Positions 8,408 to 15,942 of a stretch of DNA of 64,000 nucleotides are shown here, in pieces; the stretch's first letter is position 1; each line of letters opens with the position of its first letter. This DNA is from Marinifilum sp965230805 (GTDB taxonomy: Bacteria; Bacteroidota; Bacteroidia; Bacteroidales; Marinifilaceae): positions 2,604,001 to 2,668,000 of the forward strand of contig NZ_OZ246019.1 in assembly GCF_965230805.1 (NCBI RefSeq). The letters are read 5' to 3'. The position numbers were made by a program, and so were the translations under genes. The notes under the pieces were generated by a model. The model had not been told where the DNA came from. It was given only the letters and a program-made list of their open reading frames with translations, and ran no database searches.

Positions 8408-9142
8408 ATGACACAATACAGACCACCACTTTTGAATTTACCTCCAGTGGTTAAAAATCTTTTGATAATTAATGTACTATTACTCCTTGCTACTTATTTG
8501 TTCAAATCAAAATTTGACATTGATTTGAGACAACAGCTGGGATTGTTCTACCCTGCATCTGATTTATTCAGACCCCATCAGATTTTTACCCACATGTTTA
8601 TGCATGCTGATATCACCCACTTATTTTTTAACATGTTTGCCTTGTTCATGTTTGGTAGAGTATTGGAAAGTGTGTGGGGACCCAAACGCTTTTTATCGTT
8701 TTATTTGATAACTGGTCTTGGAGCAGCACTACTACACGTGTTGGTTGCATTTATTGAGTATAAAGTTGCAATATCATCTATTGGAGCTGATCAATTAGAT
8801 TATTTTAAGGAACTAGCTGCTCAAGGAAAATATATTCCCGGCACAGTTTCAGAAAAAATAACATCGATCATGTATTCTCCAACAATTGGGGCTTCAGGAG
8901 CTGTATTTGGTATCCTCCTGGGTTTTGGAATGCTATTCCCAAACACTGAATTAATGCTAATTTTTCCTCCCATTCCGATCAAAGCCAAGTATTTTGTAAT
9001 TGGCTATGGTGTTATTGAATTATACCTCGCTTTTTTAAATAGACCTGGTGATAACATTGCCCATTTTGCCCATTTGGGAGGCATGTTGTTTGGATATATC
9101 TTAATTAAATATTGGCAGAAAAATTCTAACCGCTTTTATTAA
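8408..9142 (+). CDS. Rhomboid family intramembrane serine protease (first of two)
   Basis: This 244-residue polytopic protein shows the catalytic serine motif GASGAVFG (Ser about 163) and the catalytic histidine helix HFAHLGGMLFG (about 219-229). It also has the HxxxN-type segment DITHLFFNMFALFMFG near the start of the second helix. Rhomboids cleave transmembrane substrates within the inner membrane. The gene sits directly upstream of a second rhomboid gene, with a 55-base gap, as often seen in Bacteroidota. The substrate is unknown. Confidence 0.9.
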   Translation: MTQYRPPLLNLPPVVKNLLIINVLLLLATYLFKSKFDIDLRQQLGLFYPASDLFRPHQIFTHMFMHADITHLFFNMFALFMFGRVLESVWGPKRFLSFYLITGLGAALLHVLVAFIEYKVAISSIGADQLDYFKELAAQGKYIPGTVSEKITSIMYSPTIGASGAVFGILLGFGMLFPNTELMLIFPPIPIKAKYFVIGYGVIELYLAFLNRPGDNIAHFAHLGGMLFGYILIKYWQKNSNRFY

Positions 9143-9197
9143 ATTGTTTGCAATAAAAATGAAGTAAGGAAGTTTATATCGATAATGAAGGTGAATC

Positions 9198-10133
9198 ATG
9201 AACATGAACTTTAACAATCCATATCAGAGCTATTCCAACCAAAACATTTGGGAAGGAATCAAGAATTCCTTTAAACAAGGAAGCCATCTTACCAAGTTGA
9301 TTTATATCAACCTGAGTGTGTATCTTCTGATTCTGGTTCTCAGAATTCTGACTTTGCTTACAAAATCGAATCTTGAAGATCTTGTAACAAACCTATTAAT
9401 GGTTCCTGCTGATCCTGCTAACATCATTACGCAACCATGGTCGGTATTCACGTACATGTTTCTGCATACCGATTTTTTGCATATTCTTATGAATATGCTT
9501 TGGTTCTTCTGGTTTGGGAAGATATTTCTTACCTATCTCGATCAGAAGAAACTATTGAGTGTATACCTGATAGGTGGATTAACTGGAGCGGCTGTTTACA
9601 TCTTTGCATACAATCTTTTTCCTGCACTACAGGATGTTAAGCATATATCTTACGCCTTGGGTGCTTCCGCATCTGTTATGGCAGTAGTTTTTGCAGTTGT
9701 TTCATATGCGCCAAACCACAACATTCATCTAATGTTTTTAGGTCCTGTAAAAATTAAGTTCGTAGCCTTGTTCTTTATTGTTACGGATTTGCTTTACTTG
9801 TCGGAAAACGTAAACATTGGTGGACACATAGCCCATTTAGGAGGTGCTTTTTATGGATGGTTGTTTATTTCACAATTGCGCAAGGGCAAAGATATTTCGG
9901 GAGGCTTTAACTCCATAATGGATTCTTTTTTCAATCTGTTCAGAAGAGAAAAGAAAATGAAGGTGAGTTATAAGAACACTCGCAATATGACCGATGAGCA
10001 ATACAACAAATCCAAACAAGTAAACCAGGATGAATTGAATCGAATTCTGGAGAAGATAGCCAAATCGGGTTATGATAGTTTAAGCAAGACAGAAAAAGAG
10101 ATTCTGTTTAAATCGAGCAATCAAAATAAATAG
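9198..10133 (+). CDS. Rhomboid family intramembrane protease (second of two)
   Basis: This 311-residue protein keeps the rhomboid core: DFLHILMNMLWFFWFG, a serine motif reading GASASVMA (Ser about 157, with the usual second Gly replaced by Ala), and GGHIAHLGGAFYG with the catalytic His near 210. A cytosolic C-terminal extension of about 80 residues contains MTDEQYNKSKQVNQDELNRILEKIAKSGYDSLSKTEKEIL, a helical tail seen in Bacteroidota homologues. It starts MNMNFNNPYQSY at 9198. A downstream endonuclease/exonuclease/phosphatase gene follows after only five bases, so they form an operon. Confidence 0.88.
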   Translation: MNMNFNNPYQSYSNQNIWEGIKNSFKQGSHLTKLIYINLSVYLLILVLRILTLLTKSNLEDLVTNLLMVPADPANIITQPWSVFTYMFLHTDFLHILMNMLWFFWFGKIFLTYLDQKKLLSVYLIGGLTGAAVYIFAYNLFPALQDVKHISYALGASASVMAVVFAVVSYAPNHNIHLMFLGPVKIKFVALFFIVTDLLYLSENVNIGGHIAHLGGAFYGWLFISQLRKGKDISGGFNSIMDSFFNLFRREKKMKVSYKNTRNMTDEQYNKSKQVNQDELNRILEKIAKSGYDSLSKTEKEILFKSSNQNK

Positions 10134-10138
10134 TTGAA

Positions 10139-11218
10139 TTGAAAAACATTCTTCATAAAAGCTTGGTTATTTTCAGCCTGATTTTTTCAGGCTCATTGCT
10201 CATTGCTTATGGTGCACCACACATCAGTCCCGAGGAGTATTGGCTACCTGCCTTTTGGGGATTGGCCTATCCGTATTTGCTTTTGGCTAATGTGGTGTTT
10301 ACAGTATACTGGATGCTAAGAAAACGCTGGAGTTTTTTAATTCCATTGATTGCAATTCTTATTGGATATGGTCATTTACAGGATTTCATACAAATTAGCC
10401 GGTCAAATACAGAATCCAATGAATCTGCTTCGATAAAGTTGATGACCTATAATGTGCGTGCGTTCGACAGATACGAATGGAGCAATGACAAGAAGACTCC
10501 GGGTAAAATGCTTGAACTTTTAAAACAAAACCAAGCAGATATCTATTGCTTTCAGGAATTTCATTATACAAAAAAGGGGCTTCTTAGCTTTTCCAATTTA
10601 AAAAAAGCCACAAACTGCAAATATCTTTTTTTAGGTAGCAAAACCAATGGAGTGGCTCTTTTCTCTAAATACCCAATTGTTAATAGGGGAGAGATCAGTT
10701 TTGATAAGGACAACAGGTGTAATGCCATTTATGCAGATATTAAAAAGGATGGGAAGATGGTTCGTGTATACAATTTGCACCTTGAGTCCAATAGGCTAGG
10801 TGGCAGAAATTATACCTTTATCAACAAGAAAGACTTTAAGGCTGACGATCTGGAATTGGAAGAAATTAAAGACATTTCTTTTAGGCTTAGACATGCCTTT
10901 ATTCGCAGAGCAAAGCAAGCTGAAATTATTAGAGGGGATATCGAAAAATCTCCATATCCAACTATTGTTTGTGGCGATTTTAACGATACTGCGCACTCTT
11001 ATGCATACCACAAAATAAAAAATGATTTTACCGATTGTTTCCGAGAAAAAGGTTTAGGAATTGGAACCACATATTCGGGTGATTTTCCATCATTTAGAAT
11101 AGACTTTGTGCTGCACAACCACAAGATCGTTTGCTCCAACTACAAAAGGATTAAAAAGAAATATTCAGATCATTTTCCCGTATTTACCGAATTGAATTTT
11201 GTTTCGAACTCGCATTAA
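10139..11218 (+). CDS. Membrane-anchored endonuclease/exonuclease/phosphatase family protein
   Basis: This 359-residue protein combines N-terminal membrane helices (about residues 5-85) with an EEP domain. Motifs include LMTYNVRAFDRYEW, CFQEF, VYNLHLES, VCGDFNDTAHSYAYH and the C-terminal SDHFPVF, which supply the metal and catalytic residues. Substrates in this superfamily range from nucleic acids to phospholipids and cannot be assigned here. The start is TTG at 10139, five bases after the rhomboid stop, because no ATG lies nearby and the frame gives a proper membrane segment at once. The last 25 bases (11194-11218) resemble the MITE end at 5624-5648. Confidence 0.85.
   Translation: MKNILHKSLVIFSLIFSGSLLIAYGAPHISPEEYWLPAFWGLAYPYLLLANVVFTVYWMLRKRWSFLIPLIAILIGYGHLQDFIQISRSNTESNESASIKLMTYNVRAFDRYEWSNDKKTPGKMLELLKQNQADIYCFQEFHYTKKGLLSFSNLKKATNCKYLFLGSKTNGVALFSKYPIVNRGEISFDKDNRCNAIYADIKKDGKMVRVYNLHLESNRLGGRNYTFINKKDFKADDLELEEIKDISFRLRHAFIRRAKQAEIIRGDIEKSPYPTIVCGDFNDTAHSYAYHKIKNDFTDCFREKGLGIGTTYSGDFPSFRIDFVLHNHKIVCSNYKRIKKKYSDHFPVFTELNFVSNSH
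11194..11218. repeat. Possible solo MITE end forming a gene's 3' terminus
   Basis: These 25 bases match the terminal inverted repeat of the element at 5388-5648 at 21 of 25 positions (GAATTTT, TCGAACTCGC and TTAA shared). They end in TTAA, which contains the stop codon of the preceding gene. The match could be chance, but the position at a stop codon repeats the pattern at 5388 and 63558. Confidence 0.3.
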
Positions 11219-11223
11219 TGCCA

Positions 11224-11372
11224 GCTTGTCGTGAAATGAGCCTTAAACTATATTGAGTTGTTGTAAAGACAACAGATCCAAGGATCGCCTTGGTGGCTGC
11301 AATAATTATGAAGGAAGAATAAACTCAAAATACCTAAAATAAGCTAAGACCCGTTTCACGATAAGTAGCTTG
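11224..11372. repeat. Imperfect 150-base inverted-repeat element between convergent genes
   Basis: CTTGTCGTGAAATGAGCCTT near 11225 is matched in inverse by TAAGACCCGTTTCACGATAAG near 11345-11365, at about 17 of 21 positions. The roughly 110 bases between show no coding. It may be a second small MITE-like element or a long bidirectional terminator. Confidence 0.4.
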
Positions 11373-11380
11373 TAACAATA

Positions 11381-12295
11381 TTATTTTGTGATGATAGATT
11401 TTGATTTGAGGCTCATAGGAATTTTCATTCCATCGGGCATTTGGGCATTTCCTTTAATATGGGTTGTTCCGCTCAGATCCTGACTTATTGTAGCTTCAAT
11501 AATCCATCCGCTGGTTTTATCTATTTTGATATCAGAAATCAATTGCCCGTTCAATTCTATTTTCATGTCCATGTTATTTTGTTTCATGAATGCAGCATCC
11601 GGATCACTTGCCATATCACCAACTCCATGAATCAAATAGTAATTGTCGCTGGCTTCTTTCAATTCGAAATTGGTTCTCAGCTTTACCGACATCCCTGCTT
11701 CGATATTTGTTTCTGTCATCCACTGGCTTCCGATTTTTACCATCTCCTCAGGGTAAATATTTGTTATCTGCTCAAAGCTGCCTTTAAATGCTTTTTTGCC
11801 ATACGATTGACGCAACTGAGCAACAATTTGCTCTTTTTGCTGTGTATTAAAATCGAAACCTTCAAACATGCCTTCGAATATTTTTTCCAAACCATTTACA
11901 CTTATCACTTTTCCGGTGTTACTCATCTTTAGCACGAATGGCTTATTGGTGATTCTCGAAAGCATGGTCGACATGATATCTCCCTCTTTAACATTGTTCG
12001 AGCTAAAGGATGTTTTGCCTTGAGGGGTATCCATATCCATCATCATGTTTTCATATACAACATCCATAGTATACTGGCTATTATCATTGCTTTTAACCGT
12101 ATATAGGATATCTCCTTTAATCATCATCTTAATTTCAACCGACATGCCATTAATATCCTGTTTTATGGTCATGTTGGCAGTGGTTTTCTGAGTGTATTCT
12201 TTTCCTTTTTCAAGATGTAAAGCCAACTTGTACTTTTTAGCTTGAACACAAAATGTGACCGTAAGAATTAAAGCAATCGTTAAAAGTTTTTTCAT
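11381..12295 (-). CDS. Exported DUF6263-like protein of unknown function
   Basis: The product of about 304 residues starts MKKLLTIALILTVTFCVQAKK, a good Sec signal peptide. This is why I place the start at 12295 and not at the upstream in-frame ATG at 12325. The mature part is rich in beta-strand pattern, begins KYKLALHLEKGKEYTQKTT and resembles the DUF6263 family of periplasmic or outer-membrane-associated Bacteroidota proteins. No catalytic motif is evident. It is separated from its neighbours and is probably monocistronic. Confidence 0.75.
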   Translation of the reverse strand: MKKLLTIALILTVTFCVQAKKYKLALHLEKGKEYTQKTTANMTIKQDINGMSVEIKMMIKGDILYTVKSNDNSQYTMDVVYENMMMDMDTPQGKTSFSSNNVKEGDIMSTMLSRITNKPFVLKMSNTGKVISVNGLEKIFEGMFEGFDFNTQQKEQIVAQLRQSYGKKAFKGSFEQITNIYPEEMVKIGSQWMTETNIEAGMSVKLRTNFELKEASDNYYLIHGVGDMASDPDAAFMKQNNMDMKIELNGQLISDIKIDKTSGWIIEATISQDLSGTTHIKGNAQMPDGMKIPMSLKSKSIITK

Positions 12296-12388
12296 GGGAT
12301 TTTTTATTAAGACATTTTTAAACAATAGAATTGTGGTAGCGGAAATAAATCTATGCTTAATTATTGAGGATTCAGAATAAATTTCTAT

Positions 12389-12748
12389 TTATTTTTTGGG
12401 GATAGGCAGATTATGCATCCTCAAAAAAGACAGCTTGTCCCAATAACCTCGCTGAAGAATTATTTTATCATCTTGGAATTGGAAGAAGCCACAACCTCGC
12501 AGTCCCAAAGGATCTTTCCATTCCAGTATGGCCCAATTGCCATCTTCGAAAATATTCTCAACAATGCAGGTCATATCGGCAGCAGCAAATTCTTCGGCAA
12601 ACATATTGCGAATTGCCTCTTTTCCATTTATCGGATGATTTGCCACCTGATGGTTTATGGCATTGACATGATAAAATTCTGCAATTTGCTCGGCATTTCC
12701 TCTATTAAATGCCTTTACCCATTTTTGTACGATCTGTTTTGGACTCAT
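12389..12748 (-). CDS. SnoaL/NTF2-like protein
   Basis: The 119-residue protein has the SnoaL-like cone-fold pattern: an N-terminal helix VQKWVKAFNRGNAEQIAEFYHVNAINHQV, a middle EAIRNMFAEEF helix and beta strands WAILEW and GCGFFQFQDDKIILQRGYWDK. The family includes small cyclases, isomerases and many uncharacterised proteins. No specific activity can be assigned. Its 5' side abuts the 610-bp repeat copy 1, whose end lies about 40 bases upstream of the start. Confidence 0.82.
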   Translation of the reverse strand: MSPKQIVQKWVKAFNRGNAEQIAEFYHVNAINHQVANHPINGKEAIRNMFAEEFAAADMTCIVENIFEDGNWAILEWKDPLGLRGCGFFQFQDDKIILQRGYWDKLSFLRMHNLPIPKK

Positions 12749-12785
12749 GATTTTGTGTTAAAGGGGGTTTCGATATTTACTTTAG

Positions 12786-13398
12786 GGGCTTTGTTTTGTC
12801 TTATGTAAAAATGTAAAAACTCAAAACAAATAAGTATTATCGGGTATAATATTATTCTAGGCACATTTTACTCCTGCTGGTAAACTCTAATTTTCGCAAT
12901 CGGCTAAATAAAAATACTCGAAAGTCCTTTTATGTTTGCAGGTGTAATCTTACCCTCCGTGCATGCACATCTGCCATAATCCATCATCTTTCTGCGGACA
13001 AGTTACAAAATTTCGTAAATCGGTACTTCTAACTTATCATTGGTAAGTAGTCCTTTGAGAATTGTTGCCAATGATCCACACTTTTCCGCTGGCTGCCAAC
13101 AGCTTGCGTTCGATGACAAGCCATAGGGAAGCGACGACAAGCCTTAGGGAAGTGGCGACAAGAGATAGGGAAGTGGCGACAAGCCATAGGGAAGTAACGA
13201 CAAGAGATAAAAAAATGGCGACAAGAGATAAAAGCATTGCGACATGAGATTTAGGGATTGCGACAAGAGATAGGGAAACGGCGACAAGAGATAGGGAAAC
13301 GGCGCCAAGCCTTAGGGATGTGACAACATTTTACACGCATAAATGGCAGATTCTGTTTATTAAAGCGTGCCTGGTGAAAGAGATTGTGTACATTAAAA
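12786..13398. repeat. 610-bp long repeat, copy 1 (inverted relative to 50656-51265)
   Basis: This non-coding block matches the reverse complement of 50656-51265 over its full length. The most conserved part runs from about 12890 (TCTAATTTTCG) to 13398, and identity drops toward 12786-12880. It contains a conserved segment of about 230 bases (12890-13114), ten 21-bp tandem units (13115-13324) and a 74-base tail ending CATTAAAA at 13398. Sequence identity stops abruptly at that point. The short open frames inside arise from the repeat and are not supported as genes. Confidence 0.85.
13115..13324. repeat. Tandem array of ten 21-bp units
   Basis: Ten directly adjacent units of exactly 21 bases have the consensus GACAAGAGATAGGGAAGTGG plus one base, with variants CCAT/CCTT/AGAT in the centre. 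Because 21 is a multiple of three, every frame yields heptapeptide repeats, but forward frames are broken by TGA in unit seven. There are no spacers, so it is a minisatellite and not a CRISPR array. Confidence 0.9.
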
Positions 13399-13432
13399 CT
13401 TGCTACAAATGCCATGCAGCGAAACTCAACAA

Positions 13433-14155
13433 CTATTCTCCAACCGATTTAATCGAACCCGATCCTGCCGTTTTGCTATCAACATACTCTGGATTACCTC
13501 TGTAATAAATGTCTCCACTACCAGCTACACGAGCATTAATTCTTTCCGATGCGTAAACCTTGCAATCGCCGGAACCCGAAATTCTAACCATTACCGATTT
13601 TGCCTCGAAATAACCAGCTTCAACATCGCCAGATCCGCTGATGTGAATTTCAAGTTCATCTTTGCATACTCCTTTTAATCGAATGTCTCCAGAACCCGAA
13701 ATATGGCACTCCAAATTATCAGCTTTTAGCTCATCAATAATAATGTTTCCACTTCCACTAATAGCATAATCAACACTTCCTGATCTAATTGGTGTTTTAG
13801 CTATGATATTTCCAGAACCTGATATTTTTAAGTTTTCAACATCAGGAGTAGAGATATAAACCTCCACTTTTTTAAGCGAGCGGGAGTTCCATCCCCAACC
13901 TTTGTTCTTTTTGCGTTTAATTTTTAAAGTTGATCCTTCCACTTCTGTAATAATCTCATCCAGATCATCTAAATATCCCTTAATTTTTACGGATGTTTTA
14001 TTGTCTTGGCTCACATAAACTTTTGCTGCTATTGAAAGGCTAATCGATTCGAAAGAACGAACTTTACGATCTTCGGTTTTTTGAGCAGAAGCAATTGTGC
14101 TGCTTAAAATAAAAACAAAAATAGCAAGTAGGGAAGTAATACCTTTTGATTTCAT
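13433..14155 (-). CDS. Exported GIN-domain (DUF2807) protein
   Basis: This 240-residue protein has a signal peptide (MKSKGITSLLAIFVFILSSTIASAQ). The body is made of repeated strand-turn units with the motif (I/A)SGSG(N/D), occurring at least six times, which is the hallmark of the head GIN domain family with a right-handed beta-helix. The family is abundant in Bacteroidota, is exported or surface-located, and probably has structural or adhesive roles. No enzyme motif is seen. The gene ends 35 bases from the 610-bp repeat copy 1. Confidence 0.88.
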   Translation of the reverse strand: MKSKGITSLLAIFVFILSSTIASAQKTEDRKVRSFESISLSIAAKVYVSQDNKTSVKIKGYLDDLDEIITEVEGSTLKIKRKKNKGWGWNSRSLKKVEVYISTPDVENLKISGSGNIIAKTPIRSGSVDYAISGSGNIIIDELKADNLECHISGSGDIRLKGVCKDELEIHISGSGDVEAGYFEAKSVMVRISGSGDCKVYASERINARVAGSGDIYYRGNPEYVDSKTAGSGSIKSVGE

Positions 14156-14280
14156 ATCTTATGCTTTTAGGTAAATAATCGTTTGTACTTTTTAAAGGAC
14201 GAACAACCTACCCAAAAGTTGCATCACTATTTGTAAATGCGTGATTTTGTAAGTGAAAATTATTAGATGCTAAAAAAACT

Positions 14281-14314
14281 CCAAGTACTATAAGCACTTC
14301 AAGTACTTCAAACA
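14281..14314. repeat. AAGTACTT-type intergenic repeat
   Basis: The short spacer downstream of rimM contains AAGTACTA at 14283 and AAGTACTT at 14301-14308, with TAAGCACTTC between. It belongs to the same dispersed family as 107-178 and 62191-62310. Confidence 0.45.
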
Positions 14315-14857
14315 CTATTCATCAAGGTACAAATCAATCAAACCATCCGGGGTTTCCATTATAATGGTTTTGTTTTCTTCATCAAGGTCGATAAAGTTTT
14401 CGTCGGCAAAAGGAATCATCACCTCCTCATTGTTTATTTCAATCACCATCACAATATTGCCGGCATAATCCTGAATGTCTATAATCTCGCCAAGTTCACC
14501 TTTTTCTTCATCCTCGTAGGTGAAACCAATTAACACATTCGGATCAAGTTCATCATCTGCCTCAATAAAGTCAGGCACATCTTTCATCGGAATATAAATA
14601 TCGCAACCAATAAACCTTTTGGCCTTTTCTTCCGTTGCCATATCCTCCAATAAAATTCTCACACTCGAATGATTTCTCGAGCTCAGTCCGTTTTTAGGGA
14701 TAAAAAAAGGAACCAATCCCCCGTCGATATCAACAAGGATTGATTCCAATTTATTTCTTTCAAGAAGATCACCATTGGTCTTAGCCACCAATTCACCCTT
14801 AACTCCATGAGTTTTTGTAAACGAACCAGCTAAATAGCAATCCTCTTTTCTAAGCAT
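14315..14857 (-). CDS. rimM: Ribosome maturation factor RimM
   Basis: The 180-residue protein binds S19 and helps maturation of the 30S subunit head. The N-terminal RimM domain begins MLRKEDCYLAGSFTKTHGVKGELVAKT and is followed by a PRC-barrel domain (about residues 100-180, DELDPNVLIGFTYEDEEKGELGEI). The start at 14857 gives the conserved N-terminus and leaves 10 bases to the upstream rpsP stop. The longer frame upstream only overlaps rpsP out of phase. The rpsP-rimM pair is a conserved ribosomal operon, here without trmD and rplS. Confidence 0.95.
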   Translation of the reverse strand: MLRKEDCYLAGSFTKTHGVKGELVAKTNGDLLERNKLESILVDIDGGLVPFFIPKNGLSSRNHSSVRILLEDMATEEKAKRFIGCDIYIPMKDVPDFIEADDELDPNVLIGFTYEDEEKGELGEIIDIQDYAGNIVMVIEINNEEVMIPFADENFIDLDEENKTIIMETPDGLIDLYLDE

Positions 14858-14867
14858 GCAATTCAAA

Positions 14868-15410
14868 TTAAGCTTCAGTTCCTTCGGCTCCTTCTTCATT
14901 TGCAGCTTCAGCATCGTCACCCGCTTCTTCAGCTTTAGCAGCAGCTTCAGCTTCAGCAGCTTTTTTAGCGATAGCTTCAGCTCTATCAGAGCTAATCTTA
15001 GCTTCTGCTTCCAAACGTGCAGCTTTAGCTTCGTCAGAAGCTTTTGTAAGACCATCTTTCTTCGCGTTGATCTTGGCTACTTTTTCTTGCTTCCAAGCCT
15101 GAAATCTTTCTTCAGCAGTAGCTTCATCAAAAGCACCTTTTTTAACACCCTCTAACAAGTGCTTTTTCATCATCACACCTTCGTACGATAAAATTGCTCT
15201 TGCAGTGTCGGTAGGCTGAGCACCATTACCAAGCCATGCTAAGGCTTTGTCAAAATTTAGGTCAATTGTAGCAGGATTGGTGTTTGGATCGTACGACCCA
15301 ATACGCTCAATGTATCTACCATCACGTGGCGCTCTGCTATCTGCTACCACAATGTGGTAGAATGCACGTCTTTTACGACCGTGTCTTGCTAGTCTAATTT
15401 TTACTGGCAT
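14868..15410 (-). CDS. rpsP: 30S ribosomal protein S16 with long C-terminal extension
   Basis: The first about 80 residues (MPVKIRLARHGRKRRAFYHIVVADSRAPRDGRYIERIGSYDP) are canonical S16, a 16S rRNA-binding protein of the small subunit. The protein then continues to 180 residues, twice the E. coli length, with an alanine- and glutamate-rich helical tail ending EEGAEGTEA. Such extensions are known in Bacteroidota S16. The gene leads the rpsP-rimM operon. A -7 element lies at 15485-15492 and a 16-base near-palindrome in its leader. Confidence 0.97.
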   Translation of the reverse strand: MPVKIRLARHGRKRRAFYHIVVADSRAPRDGRYIERIGSYDPNTNPATIDLNFDKALAWLGNGAQPTDTARAILSYEGVMMKKHLLEGVKKGAFDEATAEERFQAWKQEKVAKINAKKDGLTKASDEAKAARLEAEAKISSDRAEAIAKKAAEAEAAAKAEEAGDDAEAANEEGAEGTEA

Positions 15411-15453
15411 AACTCTTTTAAATAAGATTAATAAATTTGCCTACATTATAGAT

Positions 15454-15492
15454 GTGGCATACATACCACGTTTTATAAGCGCGACAAAGATA
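15454..15492 (-). promoter_or_regulatory. rpsP leader: -7 element and near-palindrome
   Basis: TATCTTTG on the minus strand at 15485-15492 fits the Bacteroidota -7 consensus. Between it and rpsP lies GTGGCATACATACCAC (15454-15469), a near-perfect dyad within the predicted 5' untranslated region. It could be an operator or an RNA hairpin. An autoregulatory role is only a guess. Confidence 0.4.
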
Positions 15493-15578
15493 CAATTTTT
15501 TTTGATTCGAAACAGCTGTTTAAGAATAATTTAAACCTCTAAGTGCATTGCTCTCAGCTCCTCAAGCATCAAGTAGAT

Positions 15579-15662
15579 TTGGGCGTGTCCCTTCGGGTCG
15601 GGCTTTTCGTTCCAAGTCCTCGCTCGTTCCTCCCTCCGGGCTTTCCACTGTAATCCCTCACG
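15579..15662. repeat. GC-rich dispersed palindromic element
   Basis: Starting GGGCGTGTCCCTTCGGGTCG, this 84-base GC-rich stretch stands out in an AT-rich spacer. It has internal repeats of the type CGGGCTTTTC and CGGGCTTTCC. Similar elements are common between genes in Bacteroidota. The rest of the 530-base spacer 15411-15942 shows only promoter-like elements. Confidence 0.5.
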
Positions 15663-15885
15663 CAAATAAAACTGAAACGGAATATCGCTTTTTCAAAAGC
15701 AAGTAAATTTTAAATTACGAATTACCACTTGCGATTCTCCATGCAATCATATTTTAATTAAAAAGCTTGCAACTGTAAGCTTATAGCCAACAGCTAACAA
15801 CTTGTTCAATCATTGCACCTACCTATCCGTTACATAGAGATATCAAAGAACTATAGAATCTTCTAATTCACACAAATTTATTCCT

Positions 15886-15893
15886 TATCTTCG
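15886..15893 (+). promoter_or_regulatory. Candidate -7 element for dnaE (TATCTTCG)
   Basis: TATCTTCG, one base off TAnnTTTG, lies 50 bases upstream of the dnaE ATG. No -33 TTG was found at the expected spacing. Confidence 0.3.
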
Positions 15894-15942
15894 CATTTCA
15901 GCCCTTAAAAGGGGCATAAAACAGATTAATCCTGATACCAAG

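Noticed and set aside
13037..13247. Protein-coding frames of 60-66 codons with heptad repeats (both strands, also 50807-51017)
   Set aside because: They exist only because a 21-base repeat leaves all frames open. Frames on both strands look alike, none has a start context, and the forward frame is broken in unit seven.
13115..13324. CRISPR array
   Set aside because: The 21-base units are directly adjacent and have no unique spacers. No cas gene is seen in the window.
14858..15055. 66-residue N-terminal extension of RimM
   Set aside because: It is the out-of-phase reading of the Ala/Glu-rich rpsP tail and gives a Leu/Lys-rich sequence of no family.
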